DNA of 25,123 bases from Choristocarpus tenellus KU-1152. Lineage: Eukaryota > Phaeophyceae. Location: contig CAXNAD020000190.1 of assembly GCA_964200185.2 (NCBI GenBank), forward strand, positions 1-25,123, read 5' to 3'. Made by a program: the position numbers and the translations under genes. The notes beneath the pieces are model-generated. The model was not told the origin of the DNA. It worked only from the letters and a program-made list of their open reading frames with translations, and searched no databases. This document shows, in pieces, positions 9,786 to 20,680 of this stretch (the stretch's first letter is position 1; each line of letters opens with the position of its first letter).

Positions 9786-12700
9786 GAGAAGGCATGGGAC
9801 GCGGTTTCGAGACTTCCATCTTTGGCGGATACTAACCGCGCCCAGGTACATCCCGAGCTTTGCTTCACCCCGATGTTGAACCTCCTTGGTTCATGGCGAC
9901 CCATCGCAATTGCTTTTGCCATTTCTCGTCCCCATAGTATGACTTGTTCTCTCGATATGGCAGGTGGTCGAGACAGAGCTCCTCTTGAAGTCTCTTCTAA
10001 ATGATGGCCCTCAGGGTCTCACACAACGGATCCTTTTCAAGGCGGGAGGAGACTCAAACAAGCTCACCAATGATCTGGACGCTTTCATGTAATATCCTTG
10101 GACAAGGAAACGTTAGTTTTAATTTTGAGCTGATCAACTTTTTTTTGTATGTGTGCATGTGTGTCTGTGCTGGTACAGATACCGTGCTCGTGAGTTGGAT
10201 GTTTTCGTACTTGTGGATAGAACAGATGAGATATTGCTGGTCGCACCAATTACCTGTATACCCTTTTTTTCATCGATTTCGCACATCGTGTATGAAACAT
10301 CTCTGGCTGTATCCCATTGTTTCTTTCAAGTTCTCAACAGGTACGCATCAGCGACACGAGTACCAAGGCCATGGGCAGGACTCTACAGAAGGTTATGGCT
10401 GCTGCATCGGGAGCACAAGCGGAGTTTGGGGATAACTTCATGTCCATTGAACACCTTTTCTTAGCCCTAGCACGGGAAGATGACCGGTTCACTATCAGTG
10501 CACTCAAAAGTCAAGCATTGACAGCAGAGAAGATAATGGATGCTGTGAAGGAAATTAGGGGACCGCAGAAGGTTACCAGTAGGAACGCCGAAGCATCTTA
10601 CGAGGTATGCAGGAAAGGAAGTACCAACCGTCCACCTCCCCCGTCTCCCCCCACTTCTTGGTCCAAAACAAATATCAGTGAACCACTCTGCTCTTCCCGA
10701 TTTACAAAGGTTGATGCGACATTTGTAATGTTATTCTATCCTACCTTCCTCAGATTGAATATAATTTGAGGGTCAAATATCCAGATATCTGATATTTCAA
10801 GAGTTGTGCTGAGTGTGGACGAAATTCTAGTCATCCTTTTCTTTACTGTGAATGTAGAAGAAATGTTGCTCATACTTAGGAGGTGAAACTCTCTTCAAGT
10901 ATTGAACTTCTTTGTCACATTTTTTTTCTTTATTGAGTGTCCCTAAAGTGCTCTCTCACGCATGGTGAACATATACTTGTGCATACCCTAAAAGGCATTG
11001 TCTCAATATAGTCGAGACCTGACCCAAGCTGCACGAGACGGAAAATTGGACCCAGTCATTGGTCGAGATGATGAGATACGACGAACAGTGCAAATACTCA
11101 GCCGCCGCACCAAGAACAACCCCATCCTTCTAGGAGAACCAGGTAAAATTTGCTTGGATTCTTCCACCACCATAAAGGTTCACTAGAGGTCTTTGAAATT
11201 GAGGGTTAAAGTGCCACTGCTAAAAGAAAGACAGTATGGAAGTCACTCAAACAAGCTAGAGTAGCACATCACTAGAGTAAAGACGCACGGTCTTGCCAGT
11301 CTTGGACCAGCATGTTTCTGAGACAATTTATGAATGATAATGTGTAGCCCGTGTTCATTTTGCTATCATCAACAGGTGTGGGTAAGACAGCCATCGCTGA
11401 AGGTCTGGCACAACGTATTGTTTCAAAGGATGTGCCAGAATCGCTGAAGGGTCGAAAGCTGGTGGCACTAGACATGGGTGCTCTCATTGCTGGGGCCAAG
11501 TACAGGGGAGAATTCGAGGAGCGCCTCAAGGTGCAGCCTGGTGTGGTTGTGATATGAAACTACAGTAGAGGATAGTTTCTTATGGGATATAAAGCTGTGA
11601 CTGATTGCATGTGCTTCTGCTTGGTCATGAAAATGACCCCCAACCACTGCATGCATAGATTCATGCAACAGTGCACACTCATTGTTGTTTACTTGACATT
11701 TACAGTAACTCAAAGCCTTCCATGGTGGTACAGACTATGATCTATGTTCCACACCTCTTTTGCTGCTTGTCCAAAATATTTTATCAGGTGGAGTTTGAGA
11801 GTTTGTATTGCAGGATTAGGAGGTGGATGGGTTGAGGTGCCCTTAGGCCATCTGCACCACCACAAAGTGCTCCACCCCATTAACCGTTAACTCCTCACCC
11901 TCGCACTGACCCATCCTGTCCTCAACATCCCCCTCCACCATCACTTTGAGAATGGGAGTGACCAAAAATGGGTGTCTCACTTTCATTACAAGATGGTGTG
12001 GAATGTCCTAATTGACCAGGGTGTGGATCCTTTGTCAGCCATTAAATCCAATCCATCCCAAGAAACATTTTGACTGCCAATGTGTCGTTGAATCATGTGA
12101 AAGCCTGGTTTTACAACATAGATGTCTCTTTTTCTGTCACAAACAAAGTAGTAGCTCAAAGTGTTGAGGGATTAGATGTAGTTAGTGGAGGAGTGATTGG
12201 TTAGTTTCGAGGCAGTGTAGAGATATGATACGACCTGTCATGGTGTTGGGAGTTGGCTCTTGAGTTCTTCCTAGCAGCACCATTACTTTGAGGTGCAGTA
12301 GGTCATTCTTGTTTCTACCTTCATATGAAGAACACTAAAGATGTCAATGCCACCTTTTTGTCACATGTTGTACTACTGCACTGTGTGATAGGCTGTCCTG
12401 AAAGAGGTCACTGAGAGTGAGGGTCAGGTGGTCATGTTTATCGATGAGATACACACTGTTGTGGGAGCTGGTGCAATCTCTGGTTCTATGGACGCAAGCA
12501 ACCTGCTGAAGCCTATGCTTGCTCGTGGTGAACTGCGCTGCATTGGTGCCACAACGCTGAATGAGTACAAGCAGGTTGGCCTCATCATTCCCCTCCTTTT
12601 GATTGATGATAGGTCCAATAGATTAAAGATTATTGAACAGATGGAAAGACTTATCACCTTAGTGAAATACATTTTTACTTCAATTCAATAAACTTGAGCA

Positions 12701-15700
12701 TTCATTGTGATGACATTTTAAGTGCTTGTCTTTGCCCTGCCTACTGCTTCTACCTGTGGAAAATGCCTGTTTCCTGTAGAACATGGAGAAAGATAAAGCC
12801 TTGGAGAGGAGATTCCAGCAGGTTTTTGTGAAGCAGCCAAATGTGGAGGATACGGTATGAATGTATCATTATTGCTGATCTGCTGTTTCAACTTATCTCT
12901 ACTAGAACTTCATCATTAATAGTAATTTTCTGTATGAGCTTGAAGTGATTTTGAGTGTATCATGACAATCATAACTGAATTTCCTCCTTCATGTGGAAAG
13001 GAGTGCTACTTGAACATGATAGTGCTGATGAGGTGATAAAACTAGCAAAAGGACTATGGCATGCATATTTTACATAGATAGCTCAAGTCACTTGTGTCAT
13101 GGTGAGGCATTGGTAAAATCTTGATGGTTCATCTACTGTCCTGATTTTTGCGAGGAGTTAGGTTAGCATACTTCGTGGTCTGAAGGAGCGCTATGAGGTG
13201 CACCATGGTGTTCGCATCCAGGACTCGGCACTGGTTGCAGCCTCTCAGTTGTCGCACCGATACATTGCTGACCGGTTCCTGCCTGACAAGGCAATTGACC
13301 TGGTTGATGAATCAGCAGCAAAGCTAAATATTGAGGTTAGTGTCTGAAAATGTTTGACCCAAAACATTCTTCTACTAAACACGGTAGACATTGGAGTCAT
13401 TGTTGAGTTGCTGTTACTATTTGTTCGTCAATATTCATAGGAATGAAATAAAGTTGAAATAACATTGTTCAAAGATTTTGTTTACTTTGTTTACTTACCT
13501 TCATATAATTGCTTTTCGTGAGGAGAGAAGTCAGGTACTAACATAGTGCCTGCCATGGGCTTGATTTTTTCTGTGGTTGATGCGTGTGTGTAGAAAATGC
13601 ATGTGGAGGGACTTACTCTGGAAGATTTTTTATTTACATTTGTAAATATTGGAGTAACACTGCAATTTGATACTGTTGTAATGTATGGGGTGGATGGAGC
13701 AGGTTACTAGCAAGCCGCAGGTGATCGATGAGGTTGACCGCCGCTTGATTCAGCTGGAGATGGAGAAACTTTCCTTGCGATCGGAAACAAAGAGGGACTC
13801 ACTTGAACGAGTCACACAAATTGATGAAGAAATGGATTCTTTGAAGGAGAAGCAGGTGGAGAATATGTTCTGAACCGTACAATGCAAATCATACCATCTT
13901 TGCCTACATAAGGAATTTGAACAAAACATACACCAATTGCAGGCACAAGTGTAAAGACAGTGGTATATGTGTTAATGAGGATACATGCATGAACATTCAA
14001 GATACAAGTTGGAGCATGTAGTACTGCTGCTCTTACTGTTGCGCATATTACTTTCCTGACAGGCTGAGTTGACAGCAGTGTGGGATAATGAGAGGAACCG
14101 TGTGGGGAAAGTGCAAGAACTGAAGGAAAAAATCGATGCAGCAAAGGTTGACATAGAGAATGCAGAAAGGAGCTACAACCTCAATCTAGCTGCAGAGCTC
14201 AAATACTCCACCATACCAGCGTTGCAGGTGGGCAATTCCATAGCCATACTAACAACCCAGTTTTTTATTGGGTCAAGTAGAGTTTGGATGGTGTTTGCTC
14301 TTGTTGCGAAGGAGTTCTGTGTTTGATAATGGGATAACATCCACTGTCTTTGTTCCTTTCTCTCAATTTGCTCTAAGTACAAATTGTTTACATAGCATGT
14401 GTTAAAACATAGGCTACTCACCTGTTGTGTTCTTGATGCAACAGTATCACCAGTTCATACTGACTGTTGATTTTTCCATTGGTACTGGTTGTTACGCCCA
14501 TTTACATCATTAGCTCCTCTTTACAACATCATCAATTACTGTTTGAACATCATGGTACATAGGAAGCATGGAACATATGCTACCTATCAAACTTCCAGGC
14601 ATAATATGTGCAGTATGAGTTGCCTCAGATATTGGTTCTAGTTTGTTTTTCTTTCTTCTCCACATTAGAAGTCTTCAGTTGTTTATCATATGCTGATTAT
14701 TCTTTTTCTAACTGGCATTGTCCAAATCTGGTGGCACCGTGTTGATTCCTCTTCAATTTTGGTTGGTTTGATTCAATAGCGGGAGCTGGAGGAAGAGGAG
14801 AAAGTGCTGGATGCTGCTGCTGGTGCTTCTCTTGAAGGTGACACCCGTCTTCTTCGAGACGAGGTTACCCCTGATGATATTGCTGCAGTAGTGGCTGCAT
14901 GGACGGGTGAGCAGTACTTGGCAGTGGTGCATATTCTTTTTCAAAACTTCATTGCTTTTGTTAATGTTAGCGTGGCTTAGGTAAAATAACATTATCTTGG
15001 ACTTCTTTGTGTCCTTGAGCCTCTATACTCCATGTGTGTTGGTGAGAGCAGTCCCATACCTTCCGAGAAAAGAAGTCAAAATATACAAACTAGACTTACC
15101 ACTAAACACTGTGTAGGTTGAGTGCCCTCCACACAACAGTTCCTGGTGCCTTTGCTGAAGGCATAATTTTCAGGTTCATCTTTTGCTTTATTATTTGCAG
15201 ATAGCTATGGAAATGGTGTGTCTACCTTGAGTTCACATTAATTGAGCCAGGCATGAGTTACTCTTCGAAAATTTTGTTTGAAACTTTCATAATTTGTATA
15301 CCTCGATGCCATGGTTAGTTGTTTATTCCCATACTAGTGGAGGGTTTACAGGAGTTGAAGTTTATGATGTAATTTTTTTCACTCATGCCGTAGCAAGTGA
15401 TGAAACCAGCACCTGTTATATTTATGTTCATGAAGGTATCCCTCCTGGCAAGCTCCTGGAGAGCGATAGAGAGAAGCTGCTAAACTTGGGTGATGTGCTG
15501 CATGAGAGGGTTATTGGTCAAGACGAAGCTGTTCGTGTAGTTGCTGAGGCAGTTCAACGCTCAAGGGCAGGGCTTAGTGATCCCAACAAACCTACTGCAA
15601 GCTTAGTCTTCCTTGGACCAACAGGGTGTGTTGGTATTACTCTTGCTGGTATATTGGGCCTTGATTGCAGATGTCTCCTATATAAAGTGTAATAGTAGTG

Positions 15701-18700
15701 TTGGTTTGCTTTTTAAAAATATGAGAACCCAGGATAATCATGTGGTCAACAAAGCTCTGAATTTGGTGGCAATTATATACTTCATATCAATACTACAACA
15801 TTCTGATATTGCTGCACAGTAGGTAAAGTTTAGTTTTTTCGATGAAGGTGCTGATTCTCTTCATAGACAAACCTAACTTGATGTGTTGAAGATGGCCTTG
15901 TTGAAAGGTAACATCAACATTCAATCTTCTGTTCAAAGTCTACTCATGACTTCGAAATTTGGAAAGGTGTTGATTCTCCGGAATACTTAATGTTTGAGCC
16001 TCTAGTTTTGTTTCTTGGTTGTGGAAAAAGAACAACATCGATACTGTCTCTCTTCCTCGCCTGACTTAATTTGCTTAACTTGCTACATGTAAATACCTTC
16101 ATATTACTAAGCTCAGATTGTCTTATCAAATATCTCTGATCACATTAGACTGAATGATGGAAGTACTTTCTTATCCGAATATCCTTGTTAGAGACATGCC
16201 CAATATGCCTGTATTGGGTCAAGGTCATTTGCTGTTGCTTCCAGCTCCGCTTTCCTTTCATTGTCGTCAAGTAACAAGGATGTCTGACCCATGCCCCTGT
16301 GTAATGTGCTGTTGTCTGTATTGTATGGATACATGTGGTACAGTGTGGGCAAGACGGAGCTATGCAAGGCACTGGCTACATACATGTTTAATACAGAAGA
16401 TGCTATGGTGAGAGTGCTGCAAAACATGCCTTGGATAGATCTGTCGTTGACATTTGGGCTTCTAGTCAAGTTTGCTATATATGTATGTCATTCTTTGTAC
16501 ATTGCCTTGGACGTCTTTCACTATTTAGGAAACATATACCTGTCCTCCCAAATCCCAGATTCGCATTGACATGTCCGAGTATATGGAAAAGCATTCTGTA
16601 TCTCGCCTTATTGGTGCCCCACCGGGATATGTGGGTTATGAGGAAGGAGGACAGCTCACTGATGCAGTTCGCCAAAGGCCATACTCTGTCATTCTCTTTG
16701 ATGAAATGTAAGTTGATGCAAGAGTTTGTGAAGGTTCCCTTTGAGTTGAAACAGGTTTTTGTAGACAAGTTGACACAGTCACCGTTGGTATCACTCTATT
16801 CACAATAAATTCGTATAGCAGCTTTAGTGGCTTCTACTGTGTTGCCAGGGTGACATCTAAACTTGATTGAAATCCTGGCTTCAAATTATTTTTTCGTGCT
16901 GGCTATTGATATATTATCTAGCTAAGAAAAGACTAACCACCACATGTCAGAGAAATCTTTATCTACTGTGCTGGTTGAATATTGCTCTGCTTACATGACA
17001 GCACGTTTGGCAACTCTTCAGAACTGGTGTGTATGATATGGAGGAGTCACAGAATGACCTTTCTGCTTGCACAGCTGGCATCAGGTCAAGTACAGCACTC
17101 ACAACTAGTGAACCATCCGTTTTTTAGTCATGCCAGATGGTGATTCTTCGATTTTATCTGTTCTTATCTTACAGGGAAAAGGCTCATGGCGATGTCTTCA
17201 ACCTCATGTTGCAGCTCCTTGATGATGGGCGTTTGACAGACAGTCAAGGAAATGTGGTAAACTTCCGCAACTGCATTATAATCTTCACATCAAATGTGGG
17301 CAGCCAAAGCATTCTTGATGTGGCAGGGGATCCTTCAAAGCGTGAGGTATGTTTACCTGCCACATATTTTTCATCATTATATCTTTTGTCTTTTCACAAT
17401 AAGTTAAAACTGTAGAAATCGTGCCTGAACATGACTATAAATGCCTTGTTTCAAAGTGAGCTACTTTTCATGTGCTGTCTGTTACTCTCTGTTGCTGTGT
17501 CTGTTTCTTCACAGGAAATGCGTAGCCGAGTGTTAAGTGCTATGCGAGAAGAGTTTAAACCTGAGTTCTTGAATCGCCTTGATGAGTTTGTGATATTTGA
17601 TACTATTTCTAAGGAGGATATGCGAAAGATCACCTCTCTTGAACTCAAGAAAGTCACCTCTAGATTGGAAGGCAGGAACATCACGCTGAAGGCTACAGAT
17701 GAGGCACTGGACTTCTTGTCCGATGTTGGGTGAGATAATTTTTTTTTGAAGTGTGTTGCATTTTTGCCAGTTGCTTTCTGACTGCCCATCAGATGTATGG
17801 TAGAACATCCTGTACTACTATTTTGAGAGTTTAGAATATTCATAGTAGAGTGAACTCAGTTATGTGTTGGAGGCTACATCAATATTCTTTGTACTTTTTG
17901 TTTTCTACCAATCAACATAAAAGATGTAGGGGTAATGGCAACTATTTTACATAATGATAGCTGCTGACATTTGTTGCAATGGCAGATCATCTCCTATGTC
18001 AGTAGCATTTATTCCATCCACCTCATCATGACTGATCTTACAAGAATCTAGGAATATCCTCCCTTCTAACATCCGATGATGCACTCAAACTTGATAAAAA
18101 GGCATGCAATTACCCACTATGTAGAAGCATTTTGATCAGTTTGGGAATTTGATTACTATTGAAAAGACAAACTTTGCTGCACATTAGTTAGCACAGGCGG
18201 TTAAGATTTGTCTCGCAGAGGGTGCTTGCTAGATAAACTGTTGAATTTTTTTCCACACAAGGGTTCTTGCTTATGTTTGAGGTGCTGTTACTTCTCACCT
18301 TTCCAACTCAATATGCAACATTGACACAAGAGTCACTTACACTTCGCAGTCTCCAAGTTTGAAGGAACTATTATGACTGGTATATATATACTTGGGGAGC
18401 ACTAGCAAGACTGTTTCATGAATATAGACCTCACCTCGAGGTTTTGATATCAAGTCTAGTCCTGTGTGTCACCATTCTGTCCACAGGAAATATGTACAAA
18501 TGTTTCAAATACAATTCATTTCCTGCTTATTATTACCCCAGAGAATTTAAACAATACACTTCTTGATTTGTGGCATTGCTTCCCTCCTCTGCTTGTGTTC
18601 AGGTATGATCCTGTGTATGGTGCTCGCCCTTTGAAGAGAACAATTCAACGTGAAGTTGAAACATTGTTGGCAAAGTCAATCATATCGGGAGAAGTGAAGC

Positions 18701-18777
18701 CAGGGGACACTATCCTTGCACAGATTGTTAATGAACGATTTGACATTATTGTGGAGGAAAGGACACCAGTTGCATGA
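9558..18777 (+). CDS. clpB: ClpB-type AAA+ disaggregase, probably plastid-targeted; 17 exons
   Basis: An ATP-driven hexameric Hsp100 chaperone that, with the Hsp70 system, threads and reactivates aggregated proteins; here probably in the plastid stroma. Exons: 9558-9845, 9964-10088, 10331-10604, 10995-11142, 11376-11530, 12392-12574, 12780-12854, 13162-13335, 13703-13855, 14063-14227, 14780-14906, 15436-15625, 16344-16407, 16559-16707, 17175-17346, 17515-17729, 18603-18777. The join is 2832 nt, 943 residues plus TGA, with every intron GT-AG. Walker A: GEPGVGKT (276-283) and GPTGVGKT (683-690). Walker B: FIDE (346-349) and LFDE (753-756). Pore loops: KYRG (320-323) and GYVG (730-733). Arginine fingers: R401/R402 and R835. 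Sensor 2: R894. Length equals bacterial ClpB plus a presequence of about 70-80 residues. All key residues are present. Identity is very secure; the exact acceptor of exon 3 is the least certain junction. Confidence 0.95.
9786..10604 (+). other. ClpB N-terminal (Clp_N) domain, exons 1-3
   Basis: The region from F-T-E-K-A-W-D-A-V (about residue 79) to the end of exon 3 (residue 229) is the double Clp_N repeat that binds substrates and adaptors. A diagnostic block is [14 protein letters not shown], matching the I-S-x-E-H-L-L-L-A repeat of the family. Exon 2 ends with AT (phase 2). The best continuation uses the acceptor at 10330, which yields I-S-Q-Q-V-R-I-S and aligns with the cyanobacterial/plant linker. 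The nearer AG at 10340 would break the frame. Confidence 0.85.
10995..13335 (+). other. ClpB D1 AAA+ module, exons 4-8
   Basis: Exon 4 opens with [10 protein letters not shown] and ends inside the P-loop after the first base of the Gly-279 codon. Exon 5 carries V-G-K-T and the pore loop Y321. Exon 6 holds Walker B D348/E349 and the G-A-T-T sensor-1 region. Exon 7 (25 codons) holds E-R-R-F with the arginine fingers. Exon 8 carries the small-domain block [11 protein letters not shown]. All ATPase residues expected for D1 are present. Confidence 0.9.
13336..14906 (+). other. ClpB middle (M) coiled-coil domain, exons 9-11
   Basis: Exons 9, 10 and 11 (residues 475-622) encode the long coiled-coil M-domain that distinguishes ClpB/Hsp104 from ClpA and ClpC and docks Hsp70. 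It has heptad-like, charged sequence: [22 protein letters not shown] and [10 protein letters not shown]. Exon 11 leads into D2 with A-A-W-T-G. Full length rules out a ClpC- or ClpA-type paralogue. Introns 8, 9 and 10 are phase 0. The span given includes intron 8. Confidence 0.9.
15436..18777 (+). other. ClpB D2 AAA+ module and C-terminus, exons 12-17
   Basis: Exon 12 has the V-I-G-Q-D-E-A-V block and ends inside the second P-loop after two bases of the Gly-686 codon. The 64-nt exon 13 supplies [10 protein letters not shown]. Exon 14 holds [13 protein letters not shown] and ends within Walker B, where residue 757 becomes Met instead of the usual Ile or Val. Exons 15 and 16 carry the T-S-N-V-G-S sensor-1 and the E-F-L-N-R-L-D-E arginine finger. 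Exon 17 carries Y-G-A-R-P-L-K-R (sensor 2) and ends E-R-T-P-V-A. No acidic tail like that of plant ClpB3 is present. Confidence 0.9.
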
Positions 18778-19102
18778 TATTCATTCACATGGTGTGAAAA
18801 AAATGCTGCAGTTTGGTTCCTATGGGTTATAGTACGTACTCGGCGGGTGAAATTCAGCTGCATCTTTGTTATTTTCAATTTGCTGGGTTGTGCAGATCAT
18901 TTGCAAGCCTTTTCAGACTATTTATTCTCACAAGACTGAACAATACAAACAGCAATAGACACCCTCTGCATATTTGCTTGGGACAGAAAGCGGCATTGTC
19001 ATGATGATGCAGTGTGGGAGATGGTGCCTTACACTCTTTTGAGCTTCCTCAAAGCACCTGACAGGTGTGCTCAGGGTTTTTTTGTTACTTCTTGCAACAA
19101 GC
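18778..19102 (+). other. clpB 3' untranslated / downstream region
   Basis: The sequence after the TGA has no canonical AATAAA close by. The first clear one is at 19628-19633, about 850 nt on, which is far for a 3' UTR and may belong to something else. No gene or RNA is recognised here. Confidence 0.4.
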
Positions 19103-19234
19103 ATGAGTGACATGAGTGACAGATTTAGTTTTGGAAATGTAGAGAAGGTTGTGCTATTGCTCGTTGGCAACAGTGCTGTGATTGAAGGTGCACCCCATTT
19201 TGCACCTGAAGCACTTGTGGATCAGGCAAGAATG
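19103..19234 (+). CDS. Candidate first exon of an unrecognised small gene
   Basis: An ATG at 19103 (a second in frame at 19112) opens 44 codons with protein-like composition: R-F-S-F-G-N-V-E-K, then the hydrophobic V-V-L-L-L-V-G-N-S-A-V-I, then A-P-E-A-L-V-D-Q-A-R-M. It ends at a good donor, GTGAGT (19235-19240); without splicing it stops after 47 codons. I do not recognise the family; the hydrophobic strand followed by N-S could be the start of a vWA-like fold, but that is weak. I could not find a phase-matched second exon. It may be a real short exon, a decayed one, or chance. Confidence 0.25.
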
Positions 19235-19419
19235 GTGAGTTTGTAGTGCTATCAAGAAAGCTTAGGCGAATGAACACAACTGAAGTGTTGCACTCACTTC
19301 CATCAATATGGTATGTAGATAGCCTGTGCTCCTGCCACCAAGACAAACAACACAGACTTACGTACATTCTTGAAAATATATGACACTGCTCAAGGCTACA
19401 CATATAATTAAACCACGCT

Positions 19420-19629
19420 ATGGCTTTGCATACAGTATCCGTAACAACTACTTTTTCACAACTCATGCAATCCATGTCTAGGAATCAAGAGGGAAGAGAG
19501 TATTCCAAGATTTTGTGTAGTAGGCCAAGTGGCAAAGACTTACCCCAATATTATGCAGCTCTAGTCAGAGAAATCAAGCACCTCAGCAATGTCCAATTGA
19601 TGACAATAGACTCAATTTTTACTATTTAA
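19420..19629 (+). other. Unrecognised open frame with faint bromodomain-like block
   Basis: A plus-strand frame ends with TAA at 19627-19629, and an AATAAA overlaps the stop (19628-19633). It contains S-R-P-S-G-K-D-L-P-Q-Y-Y-A-A-L followed by E-I-K-H-L-S-N-V-Q. This resembles the ZA-loop / helix A segment of bromodomains (P-x-Y-Y-x-x-I-x-x-P-I-x-L), although the conserved Pro before the Ile is missing. It is too short for a whole domain, and the preceding sequence has no clear exon start. It could be a terminal exon or chance. Confidence 0.2.
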
Positions 19630-19634
19630 TAAAT

Positions 19635-20680
19635 TGTTGTTATAGAAAAGCTTTGAAATTGGCCCTGAGCTTTCATATTTTCTTCCTTTGTTGTCCTTGA
19701 AAAACTAATACAGAAATATCAGCATCTTCAAATGTATATTGATGGTACTAGGATCCAAATCTGCTTGGTAGCACTGTGCGCATGGTCTGCAAATACAAAC
19801 GAACCGCCACGGGTTATATACTCACATTACTGTGAAGTGGCTCAATATATTGACAGAATCCCGGTTGCTTCATTGTTCTGGGCAGTTGGCATGGCTGCGG
19901 TCCAGGCCATCCATGGAGGGGAACCGTCACGTAGAAATATCTCACTGTTTTGGATATCTTATTCCTTCATCGGGGTCGAAAAAGTCACATTACACTCAAT
20001 TCCAAAGGGAGAAAGCATGTCTATTTATCTGAGAAGTAGATTCCTAAAGTATTCAGCAAATTGCTTTTGTATGTGTGTAAGTCATATCTACCAGAAATAT
20101 AACTTGAGGGCATAAGTGAACCTTGGACCCTAAAATTTCAGGTACATACAGATTGTCTAAGACAAGAGATTGGATGCAATGGGGTTGCAGTTAGTGCACA
20201 CCGTCTAGGTTTGATTTGTGGGGGATTGCAGTTGTAAGGAACATGAAGGACTTGGGGTGACATGCTTAGAGTGGAAGCAACAAAAGCCAGAAAAGCAAAG
20301 AGGAAGGAAAAGGTTGAGGGGTGGCAAGCATGATTAGGGTGTTTCCACTGGATGCTTTCCTCAGCATATCCACACTTGGGAGAAACCTAAACCTTTAATG
20401 ACTCTTCTCCTAAGCGTGGTCCCTAAATCACAAAAATTCAAACTAGAATGATGGCTATTTGATTGTATAAATCTATATTTCTTTTGATTAACCTTAAGCC
20501 TATAGCTCTGTGTTAAGTGATGCTGTTGGACATAGCTTCATTGTTAGTTCATAGTAGTGTTGGGGTTGGGGTCAGGCTAGAGAGAATAAGGTTGTCAGAA
20601 ATCAAGTTGCGAGAGATCAAGGAAGTCCATCTACAAGGTTCAGAGTGCATGGCGAAGACAGAGAAGTCACTGAGCTAGTT
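19635..20680. other. Intergenic, no gene recognised
   Basis: A plus-strand frame of 127 codons (19732-20115) has ordinary-looking composition but no recognisable domain, and it overlaps a second frame of 66 codons. I see no splice-linked partner. From 20120 to 20680 nothing stands out. Confidence 0.4.

Larger units (their letters stand above)
9846..18602 (+). other. Sixteen spliceosomal introns of clpB
   Basis: Lengths in order: 118, 242, 390, 233, 861, 205, 307, 367, 207, 552, 529, 718, 151, 467, 168 and 873 nt. All begin GT and end AG. Exon ends are often AG before the donor. Only intron 14 has the full GTAAGT donor; several donors are weak (GTTGGC, GTGCAG, GTGGAG). Phases in order: 0, 2, 0, 1, 0, 0, 0, 0, 0, 0, 1, 2, 0, 2, 0, 2. 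I see no gene or obvious mobile element inside an intron; plus-strand open frames there are exon read-throughs or noise. Confidence 0.85.

Noticed and set aside
10331-10340. Alternative acceptor of intron 2 at 10340
   Set aside because: Exon 2 ends in phase 2, so starting at 10341 breaks the frame; 10331 restores it and aligns with the family.
15626-15822. Open reading continuing past exon 12 of clpB
   Set aside because: Read-through of the GTGTGT donor replaces the V-G-K-T of the P-loop, whereas splicing to 16344 restores it in frame.
11272-17843. Minus-strand ORFs across clpB
   Set aside because: They are antisense shadows of clpB exons and introns with no independent domain.
19732-20115. 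127-codon plus-strand ORF
   Set aside because: No domain recognised, overlapped by another frame and without supporting context; kept only as part of the intergenic description.
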